Source of the DNA: Pseudoblastomonas marina
GTDB taxonomy: Bacteria; Pseudomonadota; Alphaproteobacteria; Sphingomonadales; Sphingomonadaceae
Assembly: GCF_014641655.1 (NCBI RefSeq)
Contig: NZ_BMID01000001.1
Span: 1,478,427 to 1,542,426 of the forward strand
Direction of reading: 5' to 3'
Length of the DNA stretch: 64,000 nucleotides
Below, piece by piece: positions 25,505-32,736 of this stretch. The notes beneath the pieces were generated by a model. It was not told the DNA's origin and did not search any database. It was given only the letters and a program-made list of their open reading frames with translations. The translations under genes were made by a program, and so were the position numbers. How positions within the stretch are numbered: the stretch's first letter is position 1; each line of letters starts with the position of its first letter.

Positions 25505-27441
25505 CAGGCGACCTCCCGCCGTTGGGTGGCGCGCCCTACGGCGATCGACCGGCGCAAGGCCGAGCGTGCGCGGCCCGACAAGGCCAGCAAGCCGCCCAGC
25601 GCGACCAGCAGCGCACCATACCAGATCAGCGTAACGAAGGGTTTCCACCACAGGCGGACCTTGCGCTTGCCGCTTTCGGCGGGCTCGCCGAGCACCGCGT
25701 AGAGCTGCCCGTTCCAGCGCGTCCACAGCGCGGCTTCGGTGGTCGTCTGCGGAGGCGACCAGAAGCTGCGACGCTGCGGGGAGAGGATCGTTGCGATCGC
25801 GCCGTCGCGCGAAACGGCAAGCTCACCCTCGATTGCGGTCCAGTTGGGCCCGGCTACGGGTATGGTGCCGCGCAGCGTCACGTCCCATCCGCTGATCCGC
25901 GTGCTTTCGCCGGGGGTCAGCGACACAAGGCGTTCCTCGATGAACGCGCTTTCCGCCGAGGCGCCGGCGAGCGTTACCGCGAGCCCGAAATGCGCGACCA
26001 CCATGCCCCATAGCGTCAGCGGGGCGCGCCATGGCTTGCGGCGAGCCAGCGGCAACAGGCTGGCGAGCGCGAGGCCGGCGGCAAGCACGAGGCCGGTGCC
26101 CGACAACAGCCCCGCCCTGCCGTCGATCACCACCAGCAGCGCCACGAAAGCCATCGCCGCGAATGCGGGGGCGAGGCGCTGGACCACCGGGGTCCATTTC
26201 GTGTCGCGCCAGCGCAGCAGCGGGCCGACCATCATCGCCAGCACCAGCGGGAAGAAGAAGATCGCGCCGACCGGGTTGAAATAGGGCGGTCCAACCGACA
26301 CGCGCGTCCCCATCGACTCGGTCAGCAACGGGTAAAGCGTGCCGAGCAGCACGATCCCGAGCAGCGCGGTCAGCAGCACGTTGTTGACCACTAGCGAGGC
26401 CTCGCGGCTCTTCCAACTGAAGCGCGATCCCTCGGCGATCTTGCCCGCCCGCAGCGCGAACAGCGCAAGCGCACCGCCGATGAAGATTCCGAGCAGGACG
26501 AGGATGAAGGTCCCGCGCTCGGGGTCGACGGCGAAGGCGTGCACGCTCGTCAGCACACCCGAACGGACGAGGAAGGTCCCGACCATCGCCATCGAGAAGG
26601 CGACCACGGCGAGCATCACCGTCCACACGCGCAAGGCATCGCGCGAGGCGAGCACGCTGGTCGAATGGAACAGCGCCGTCGCCGCCAGCCACGGCATCAG
26701 CGAGGCGTTCTCGACCGGGTCCCAGAACCACCATCCGCCCCAACCGAGCTCGTAATAGGCCCACCACGAACCGGCGGCGATCCCGAGTGTCAGGAACACC
26801 CAGGCGGCGAGCACCCAGCTGCGCATCGTGCGCGCGAAATCGCGCCCGACCTCGCCGGTCACCAGTGCGCCGACCGCAAAGCTGAATGCCACCGAGAGCC
26901 CGACATAGCCGAAGTAGAGAGTCGGCGGATGGAAGGCGAGACCCGGGTCCTGCAGCAGCGGGTTGAGCCCGTTGCCCTCGACCGCGGGGGTCGCGAGCCG
27001 CTCGAACGGGTTCGAACTGATCAGCAGGAACGCGTAGAAACCCAGGGTCACGATCGCCTGCGCGCCGAGCGTGGCGCGCATCGTTGCGACCGACAGCCGC
27101 CGTTCGAACAGCGCCACCAGTGCGCCCGAGAACGCCATCACCATCACCCACAGCAGCATCGAGCCTTCGTGGTTCGCCCATGCGCCCGACAGCTTGTAGA
27201 CGAACGGCTTGGCCGAGTGCGAATGCTGCGCGACCAGCGCTACCGACAGGTCGGTGCGTGCGAACAGCCATACCAACATCGCGAAGGCAAAGGCAGCGAG
27301 CAGCCCCTGCATCACCGCGACCGGCCGGATCGCCTCCCCGAGCACCGCCGCGCCGCGCCCGGCAAGGATCGCCGCGAACAGCTGGAATCCGGACAGGCCC
27401 GCAGCGAGCCACAGCGCCAGCAGCCCCAGTTCTGCGATCAC
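25504..27441 (-). CDS. ccmF: cytochrome c haem lyase CcmF
   Basis: A 645-residue polytopic protein of the HHLP family. The WWD-type periplasmic domain appears as WWAYYELGWGGWWFWDPVENASLMPW, with conserved histidines nearby (for example SGAWANHEGSMLLW). It accepts haem from CcmE and ligates it to the CxxCH of apocytochrome c with CcmH and CcmI. It overlaps ccmE and ccmG by 1-4 bp. Confidence 0.96.
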   Translation of the reverse strand: MIAELGLLALWLAAGLSGFQLFAAILAGRGAAVLGEAIRPVAVMQGLLAAFAFAMLVWLFARTDLSVALVAQHSHSAKPFVYKLSGAWANHEGSMLLWVMVMAFSGALVALFERRLSVATMRATLGAQAIVTLGFYAFLLISSNPFERLATPAVEGNGLNPLLQDPGLAFHPPTLYFGYVGLSVAFSFAVGALVTGEVGRDFARTMRSWVLAAWVFLTLGIAAGSWWAYYELGWGGWWFWDPVENASLMPWLAATALFHSTSVLASRDALRVWTVMLAVVAFSMAMVGTFLVRSGVLTSVHAFAVDPERGTFILVLLGIFIGGALALFALRAGKIAEGSRFSWKSREASLVVNNVLLTALLGIVLLGTLYPLLTESMGTRVSVGPPYFNPVGAIFFFPLVLAMMVGPLLRWRDTKWTPVVQRLAPAFAAMAFVALLVVIDGRAGLLSGTGLVLAAGLALASLLPLARRKPWRAPLTLWGMVVAHFGLAVTLAGASAESAFIEERLVSLTPGESTRISGWDVTLRGTIPVAGPNWTAIEGELAVSRDGAIATILSPQRRSFWSPPQTTTEAALWTRWNGQLYAVLGEPAESGKRKVRLWWKPFVTLIWYGALLVALGGLLALSGRARSALRRSIAVGRATQRREVA

Positions 27442-27893
27442 TTTGTGGTCTCCGCGACCGCAGCCTTGGCCTGCGCGGCAGTCATTTCTTCGAGTTCGCG
27501 TGGCACGTAGTTCTCGTCATGCTTGGCGAGCAGCGTATCGGCGACGAAGGTCCCTTCCGGTGTGAACCGTCCCTCGGCCACGACGCCCGATCCCTCGACG
27601 AACAGGTCGGGCAGGATGCCGCGATAGCGCACCGGGACCTGCGCCTCGCCGTCGTGCACGGTGAACAGGATCGAGACTCCGTCGTCTGCCTGTCCGAGCG
27701 ATCCCTCGAGCACCATGCCGCCGAGGCGGATGTTCTGGCCGACCGCGGGCGGATCGCTCTCGACCTGCGCGGGCACGTAGAAATAGCTCGCCTGGCTGCG
27801 CAGCCCCCACATGGCGAGCAGCACCGCGCCGACGAGCGCGACGAGCGCGACGCCGAGCAACGCCATCCGCTGGTGCTTCGGTTTCCAGCTCAC
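27438..27893 (-). CDS. ccmE: haem chaperone CcmE
   Basis: A 151-residue periplasmic OB-fold protein anchored by an N-terminal helix (about 10-30). The covalent haem-binding His125 lies in LAKHDENYVP with Tyr129 as likely axial ligand. GTG start overlapping the ccmD stop. It shuttles haem from the CcmC complex to CcmF. Confidence 0.95.
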   Translation of the reverse strand: MSWKPKHQRMALLGVALVALVGAVLLAMWGLRSQASYFYVPAQVESDPPAVGQNIRLGGMVLEGSLGQADDGVSILFTVHDGEAQVPVRYRGILPDLFVEGSGVVAEGRFTPEGTFVADTLLAKHDENYVPRELEEMTAAQAKAAVAETTK

Positions 27894-28033
27894 TTGCGCC
27901 TGGCCTCCTCACGCCGCTTCTCGGCGCGACGCATCGCGACCCAGCTCCAGCCGACCAGCGCCAGCGTCGCCAGCGCCGCAACGGCGTAGGCGGCGAGCAC
28001 ATAGGGCCACTGGTCGATCGATTCGCGGATCAT
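27890..28033 (-). CDS. ccmD: haem exporter accessory protein CcmD
   Basis: A 47-residue single-TM protein: N-terminal SIDQWPYVLAAYAVAALATL helix, then a strongly basic cytoplasmic tail (RRAEKRREEARRK). Size, topology and place between ccmC and ccmE identify it. It helps release holo-CcmE from CcmABC. Overlaps both neighbours by 4 bp. Confidence 0.92.
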   Translation of the reverse strand: MIRESIDQWPYVLAAYAVAALATLALVGWSWVAMRRAEKRREEARRK

Positions 28034-28749
28034 GGCTGCATCGCCTTGCGGCGCAGCCGCGCCTCTGCCTGGCTGTGGGCGAGGATCGCGCGCATCCGCG
28101 CCAGCAGCACCCCGCCGAAGATGCAGGTGAATCCGAGCACTGCGATGCCGAGCGGCCACAGGAACGCCGCGTCGATCGACGAGGTGCCCGCGGTGATGCT
28201 CGCGCGCTGGTGCTGGGTTTCCCACCATTCGACCGAGCGGTTGATGATCGGGATGTTGATCGCGCCGACCAGTCCGAAGATCGCCGGGATCCGACGCGAA
28301 GCCTCCGATTGCGCGGCGCCGTTCGACAGCGCGATATAGCCAAAATAGAGGAACAGCAGGATCAGGAAGCTGGTCAGCCGCCCGTCCCATACCCACCACA
28401 CGCCCCAGGTCGGTCGCGCCCAGATCGAGCCGGTGGCGAGGCAGATCGCGGTGAAGCAGGCGCCGGGCCAGGCAGCGGCCCGCGCGGCGATGTCTGCGAG
28501 CGGGTGACGCCACACGAGATAGGCGAAGCTCGCCCCCGCGATCGTGGTCCAGCCGGCCATGCCGAGCCACGCTGTCGGCACGTGCACGAACAGGATGCGC
28601 ACGGTTTCGCCCTGCAGTCGTTCGGGCGGGACTTGCGTCAGGCCCCAGGCCAGCGCTCCGCCCGCCAGCACGAGGCCGACGACCAGCAACACCGGCGTGA
28701 GCCAGCGCGCAATCTTCAGGAAACGGGCAGGATTGGCATATCCGTGCAT
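28030..28749 (-). CDS. ccmC: haem transporter subunit CcmC
   Basis: A 239-residue, six-helix HHLP-family protein with the WWD domain as TWGVWWVWDGRLTS and a conserved His on each side (FVHVPTAW; SVEWWETQHQRAS). It presents haem to CcmE. First gene of the ccmCDEFGHI run here. ccmA and ccmB are not in the window and must lie elsewhere if the pathway is complete. Confidence 0.96.
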   Translation of the reverse strand: MHGYANPARFLKIARWLTPVLLVVGLVLAGGALAWGLTQVPPERLQGETVRILFVHVPTAWLGMAGWTTIAGASFAYLVWRHPLADIAARAAAWPGACFTAICLATGSIWARPTWGVWWVWDGRLTSFLILLFLYFGYIALSNGAAQSEASRRIPAIFGLVGAINIPIINRSVEWWETQHQRASITAGTSSIDAAFLWPLGIAVLGFTCIFGGVLLARMRAILAHSQAEARLRRKAMQP

Positions 28750-28787
28750 GGTGCGGCCTTAGCGGCTTTCGCGCCCTCGCCCAATGT

Positions 28788-29852
28788 CTATCCGCGCCCG
28801 ATCAGTTCTTGCGCGCGGGCGTCGGCGATCTCGGCCGAAGTCCGGCCCGAGCTGGCGGCCTCTTCCCAGATCGACACCAGCCGCCCCGGGATCTCGGCGA
28901 TCCGCTCGCGCACTTCGGCGACATCGACTTCGCGGTTTTCGGTCTTGGCGAAATATTCGCTCGCGACCGAAATGATCCCGCCGGCATTGATGACGTAATC
29001 GGGGGCATAAAGGATCTCGCGCTGGGCGAGCAGCTTCCCGTGTTCTGGGCGCGCGAGCTGGTTGTTCGCGCCGCCCGCCACGATCGGGGAGCGCAGCGCG
29101 GCGATGCTGGCATCGTCGAGCACGCCGCCCAGCGCGTTGGGGCTGAACACGTCGCATTCGACCTGCATGATTTCGTCGGTCGAGACGATTTCGGCACCGA
29201 GCTCGCTGGCGAGGTCGTTCGCGCCGTCGGCATCGATATCGGCGAGCGTCAGTTTCGCTCCGTCCTTGGCAAGAAGGCGCGCCAGCCGTCCGCCGACGCT
29301 CCCGGTGCCCTGGATCGCGACATGGACGCCGTCCATGCTGTCGCGGCCGAGCTTGAACTTCGCCGCGGCCTGGATGCCGAGGAATATCCCGAAGGCGGTG
29401 AACGGGCCGGGATCGCCGCCCGCATTGTCGCCTTCGGCCGGGAGGCCCGAAACGAAGGAGGTGCGTTCGGCCACGGCCTGCATGTCGGCGACCGAAATCC
29501 CGACATCCTCGGCGGTGACGTAACGACCGCCGAGGCGTTCGACCGCATCGCCGAAGGCGGCGAGCATTGCGGGCGTCTTGGTGCGGTCTTCGTCGGCGAG
29601 GATCACCGCCTTGCCGCCGCCCATCGGCAGGCCGGCCATGGCATTCTTGTAGCTCATCCCGCGCGACAGGCGCAGGACGTCCTTCACCGCGTTGGTCTTG
29701 TCGGCATAGTGCCAGAAGCGCGTGCCGCCCGCGGCGGGGCCGAGATGGGTCGAATGCAGCGCGATGATCGCGCTAAGCCCGCTGGCGTGATCGCGAACGA
29801 AATGGACGACCTCGTGATCGTCGTAATCGGGCAGGTCCCAAAGTGCGCTCAT
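28788..29852 (-). CDS. Glu/Leu/Phe/Val family amino-acid dehydrogenase
   Basis: A 354-residue NAD-dependent dehydrogenase resembling leucine or phenylalanine dehydrogenases. Catalytic lysines are Lys69 (SRGMSYKNAMAG) and Lys81 (MGGGKAVI); the Rossmann motif is GTGSVGG. It deaminates a branched or aromatic amino acid to its keto acid reversibly. GGGAGAGG precedes the ATG at 29852; in-frame sequence further upstream runs into the tRNA gene. Substrate preference cannot be read with confidence. Confidence 0.87.
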   Translation of the reverse strand: MSALWDLPDYDDHEVVHFVRDHASGLSAIIALHSTHLGPAAGGTRFWHYADKTNAVKDVLRLSRGMSYKNAMAGLPMGGGKAVILADEDRTKTPAMLAAFGDAVERLGGRYVTAEDVGISVADMQAVAERTSFVSGLPAEGDNAGGDPGPFTAFGIFLGIQAAAKFKLGRDSMDGVHVAIQGTGSVGGRLARLLAKDGAKLTLADIDADGANDLASELGAEIVSTDEIMQVECDVFSPNALGGVLDDASIAALRSPIVAGGANNQLARPEHGKLLAQREILYAPDYVINAGGIISVASEYFAKTENREVDVAEVRERIAEIPGRLVSIWEEAASSGRTSAEIADARAQELIGRG

Positions 29853-29896
29853 CACGCCTCTCCCTATCGGGGCACGCTGCGATTGAAGGGGGCGGA

Positions 29897-29974
29897 TGGG
29901 GCGATCGAGGGGTCTCGAACCCCCGACCTCCGGTACCACAAACCGGCGCTCTAACCAACTGAGCTACGATCGCC
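29897..29974 (-). tRNA. tRNA-His (GTG), CCA encoded
   Basis: Complete cloverleaf on the minus strand. The extended 8-bp acceptor GGCGATCG/CGATCGCC includes the extra G-1 paired with C73, followed by encoded CCA. D-arm GCTCAGTTGGTTAGAGC, anticodon loop TTTGTGG with GTG anticodon, T-loop TTCGAGA. The G-1:C73 identity pair is of the canonical bacterial type. Confidence 0.98.
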
Positions 29975-30178
29975 ATACCGCCGCAAAAGCGTGCCGAAAG
30001 GCCCGCTTAGGCACGTCGCGTTCCCCGTTTCAAGCAAGGAATTGCGAGGCGCGCGCCTGTTGCACAGCGGGCCCGATTTGGGAAGTAAAAAGTGCCTCGC
30101 AACCCGATTATCGCAATATTGTGTCGTGCCCGGAATCGACCGGTTGGCGAGCGGCCTGCGAGTCGGTATCCACCGGGC

Positions 30179-30811
30179 ATGCATTCGGCCGGCGAGACGA
30201 CTCCGGAAATCCTGCGCGCCCATCCCGGCGTCAGGCATGCTCCCACGCCCAAGCTCGACCTGTTCATGGTCGACGATTTCCTGCCCGACGAGCTGTGCGA
30301 TGCACTGATTGCGCTGATCGAGGCCGATCGCCGTCCCTCTACCGTGGCGGATTACAATGGCGACGTGCATTTCCGTACCAGCGAGACCTGCGATCTCGAC
30401 GTGACCAATCCGCATGTCGCCAAGCTCGAGCGCCGGCTCGACGCTTTTCACGGCATCGACCCCGCGCATGGCGAGACCCCGCAGGGCCAGCGTTACGCGG
30501 TGGGGCAGGAATTCAAGCAGCACACCGACTGGTTCAATCCCGACGGGGAAGACTGGGAGAGATATTGCAGCGTCGCGGGCCAGCGCACCTGGACCTTCAT
30601 GATCTACCTCAACGATGTCGAGGCCGGTGGCGGCACGCGGTTCAAGGCAATCAGGAAGACGGTGCAGCCCAAGAAGGGCAAGCTGCTATGCTGGAACAAC
30701 CGCAAGCCCGACGGCAGCGGCAACGTCAACACGCTCCATCACGGCATGAAGGTGCGCAGCGGCGTGAAATACGTGATCACCAAATGGTATCGGGAAAGGC
30801 CATGGCAATGA
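30179..30811 (+). CDS. prolyl 4-hydroxylase-like 2OG-Fe(II) oxygenase
   Basis: A 210-residue P4H-alpha type dioxygenase. Fe ligands are His115 and Asp117 (KQHTDWF) and His187 (LHHGMKV); Lys197 (GVKYVITKW) should bind 2-oxoglutarate, and the central TFMIYLNDVEAGGGTRF strand is typical. There is no signal peptide. The ATG at 30179 is chosen because the family begins about there; the ribosome site is weak and an earlier in-frame start at 30092 exists. The stop overlaps the DksA-like start (ATGA). Confidence 0.87.
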   Translation: MHSAGETTPEILRAHPGVRHAPTPKLDLFMVDDFLPDELCDALIALIEADRRPSTVADYNGDVHFRTSETCDLDVTNPHVAKLERRLDAFHGIDPAHGETPQGQRYAVGQEFKQHTDWFNPDGEDWERYCSVAGQRTWTFMIYLNDVEAGGGTRFKAIRKTVQPKKGKLLCWNNRKPDGSGNVNTLHHGMKVRSGVKYVITKWYRERPWQ

Positions 30812-31125
30812 GCGACTACAGCGAACTCGAACAACAATTGCGCACCCGGCTCGACGAGCTGATCGAACGCGCCGACGTGATCGAGGACGATCTGCGTCAT
30901 CCGCTCGAATCGGACCTCGACGACCAGGCGATCGATCTAGCCGACGACGAGGCACTGGCGGGAGTCGACGATGTCCTCAAACAGGAGATCGCGCAGGTCC
31001 GGATGGCGCTCTACCGGATCGAGAAGGGCACTTACGGCCGGTGCGCGGTGTGCGGCGAGGAGATCGCGATCGAGCGGCTCCGCGCGAGGCCGATCGCCAC
31101 GCGCTGCGTCCGCCACGCTAGTTGA
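30808..31125 (+). CDS. TraR/DksA-type zinc finger protein with CxxC...CxxH ligands
   Basis: A 105-residue acidic protein with a helical N-terminal half (SELEQQLRTRLDELIERADVIE) and a C-terminal DksA-like finger YGRCAVCGEEI...TRCVRH. The fourth ligand is His instead of Cys. Full-length DksA is about 145 residues, so this is a short relative that might act on RNA polymerase or have another role. The second ATG (30808) has GGGAAAGG at optimal spacing and overlaps the upstream stop. Confidence 0.8.
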   Translation: MSDYSELEQQLRTRLDELIERADVIEDDLRHPLESDLDDQAIDLADDEALAGVDDVLKQEIAQVRMALYRIEKGTYGRCAVCGEEIAIERLRARPIATRCVRHAS

Positions 31126-31142
31126 CCGAAAAGAGAGCGGCC

Positions 31143-31177
31143 AAAAAATAGAAAGGGCGGCCCCGTCGGACCGCCCT
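31143..31177 (-). terminator. intrinsic terminator of rpmE
   Basis: Read on the minus strand: stem AGGGCGG/CCGCCCT followed by TTTCTATTTTTT. It lies about 40 bp after the rpmE stop. A second hairpin (GCCGATC/GATCGGC, 31183-31200) stands between. Confidence 0.8.
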
Positions 31178-31215
31178 CCCCGGCCGATCTTGCGATCGGC
31201 AAGCTGTTGAAGCGC

Positions 31216-31446
31216 TTACTTCTTCTTGAGCGAGAGCCCACCGAAACGCTTGTTGAACTTGTCCACGCGACCGCCCTTGTCGAGCAGACGCTGGCCGCCG
31301 CCGGTCCAGGCCGGGTGGCTCGTCGGGTCGATGTCGAGCGTCAGGGTGTCGCCTTCGCTGCCCCAGGTGGAGCGCGTTTCGAACTCGGTGCCGTCGGTCA
31401 TCTTGACCTTGATCGTGTGGTATTCGGGATGCGTATCGGTCTTCAT
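31216..31446 (-). CDS. rpmE: 50S ribosomal protein L31
   Basis: A 76-residue L31 beginning [20 protein letters not shown], without the zinc-binding cysteines of the C+ form, so a zinc-independent version. The Lys-rich tail LSLKKK is typical. Monocistronic with its own terminator, directly after fabZ where lpxA often stands in proteobacteria. Confidence 0.95.
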   Translation of the reverse strand: MKTDTHPEYHTIKVKMTDGTEFETRSTWGSEGDTLTLDIDPTSHPAWTGGGQRLLDKGGRVDKFNKRFGGLSLKKK

Positions 31447-31543
31447 GTCATATCTCCGCTAACGGACCGGTTCCGACCGGCCCTCGGATGATGGAATTTC
31501 GGTGAAGCGCGCCGTTAATCGCGGGCGCGCGAAAACGCAAGCA

Positions 31544-31999
31544 CTATGCGGGAGGATCCGCGATCATCGCGGTGAACTCGACATTGCAGGTTGTCTTGCC
31601 CTCGACGCTGGCCTCGCCCTTGAACTTGTATACGCGGCTGCGCTTCTGGACGAATTCGACCTTGAGGTCGAGCAGGCAACCCGGCTCCACGGGGGCACGG
31701 AACTTGGCGTTCTCGATCCCCATGAAATAGACCAGCTTGCCCGTACCCGCGAGTTCGAGCGTCTCGATTCCGAGGATCGCGGCGGCCTGCGCCAGCGCTT
31801 CGACCTGCAGCACGCCGGGCATGATCGGACGGCCCGGGAAGTGCCCCTGGAAGAATTCCTCGTTGAAAGTCACGCCCTTCACGGCGTGAATGCGCTCACC
31901 CTTCTCGAGCTCGCGCACCCGGTCGACCAGAAGCAGCGGATAGCGGTGCGGAAGCGCCTTCAGCACCTTGGTAATGTCGAAAGACGTATCGTCCGCCAT
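31544..31999 (-). CDS. fabZ: 3-hydroxyacyl-ACP dehydratase FabZ
   Basis: A 151-residue hot-dog fold dehydratase of fatty acid elongation. The catalytic His53 lies in [20 protein letters not shown] with Glu67, and the opening [13 protein letters not shown] is diagnostic of FabZ over FabA. Last gene of the bamA cluster; lpxD and lpxA, its usual partners, are absent. Confidence 0.96.
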   Translation of the reverse strand: MADDTSFDITKVLKALPHRYPLLLVDRVRELEKGERIHAVKGVTFNEEFFQGHFPGRPIMPGVLQVEALAQAAAILGIETLELAGTGKLVYFMGIENAKFRAPVEPGCLLDLKVEFVQKRSRVYKFKGEASVEGKTTCNVEFTAMIADPPA

Positions 32000-32032
32000 G
32001 GTTGCCCCTTGTCGGATGGATTCAACGATCGG

Positions 32033-32055
32033 CCCGCCCCCGCGCGGGGGGCGGG
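32033..32055 (-). terminator. GC-rich hairpin between ompH and fabZ
   Basis: Minus-strand CCCGCCCCCC-type stem facing GGGGGCGGG with a GCGC loop, starting 7 bp after the ompH stop. No T-tract follows, so it may only attenuate read-through into fabZ or protect RNA ends. Confidence 0.45.
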
Positions 32056-32061
32056 AACCGA

Positions 32062-32736
32062 TTACATGCGCGAGTCGCCGGTGGTCTGCGGCTGCTGCTG
32101 CTGCTGTGCAGCCTGCTGGGCGGCGGCCATCAGCAGCTGCTGGACCTGCTGGAACACCGCAACCGCCTGACGGCTCGGCTGCCAGTCGGCAGGAATAGCG
32201 GTCTGCACGCTGGGCAGAGCGGTGTTGATCGCGGTCACGACCTTGGGCGTGATGTCCGCACCCTGCTGGGCGTAAAGGACGCTGTCGGGCGACAGGAGCA
32301 CGGCCACGCCGTCCTGCGTCACGATCTGCTGCACGGTCGTGCTGTACTGGCGCAGGATCTGCTCCACGGCATAGACGCGCGCGCGGTCGATCTGGTTCTG
32401 CAGGCCGGCGATCTCCTGGTCGAGCTGAGCGTACTGCTGCGCCTGCGGCGTGCCCTGCGCGGCGCGCTGCTCGTTCTCGTCGAGATTGCCGTCGCTGTTG
32501 GTGTCGAGCTGCTGGAGCAACGTGTTCTGCTGCTGCTGGCGCTCCTGGATCGTGGTGCGCTGCGTCTGGTAGGTCGCGGCAATCTGCTGATAGGCGGACT
32601 GGAAGGCCTGCGTCTGCGCGACCGCGGCGGGGGCGTTCACGATGGCGATGGAGCCCTGCACCTGCGCGGCGGCGGGAGTCGCGGCGGCGGCCCCGGCGGT
32701 CAGCGCGAGTGCGGCGGTAAGTGCTTTGAATTTCAT
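32062..32736 (-). CDS. OmpH/Skp-family periplasmic chaperone with EF-hand loop
   Basis: A 224-residue protein with a Sec signal peptide (cleavage near AAAQ25), a core of long Gln-rich helices ([22 protein letters not shown]) as in Skp, and a low-complexity Gln-rich C terminus. Between the helices, residues 78-89 ([12 protein letters not shown]) match an EF-hand Ca2+ loop exactly (D1, N3, D5, G6, L8, D9, E12), which is not part of classical Skp. It lies directly after bamA with the start inside the bamA stop, consistent with delivering barrel proteins to the BAM complex. Confidence 0.87.
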   Translation of the reverse strand: MKFKALTAALALTAGAAAATPAAAQVQGSIAIVNAPAAVAQTQAFQSAYQQIAATYQTQRTTIQERQQQQNTLLQQLDTNSDGNLDENEQRAAQGTPQAQQYAQLDQEIAGLQNQIDRARVYAVEQILRQYSTTVQQIVTQDGVAVLLSPDSVLYAQQGADITPKVVTAINTALPSVQTAIPADWQPSRQAVAVFQQVQQLLMAAAQQAAQQQQQPQTTGDSRM

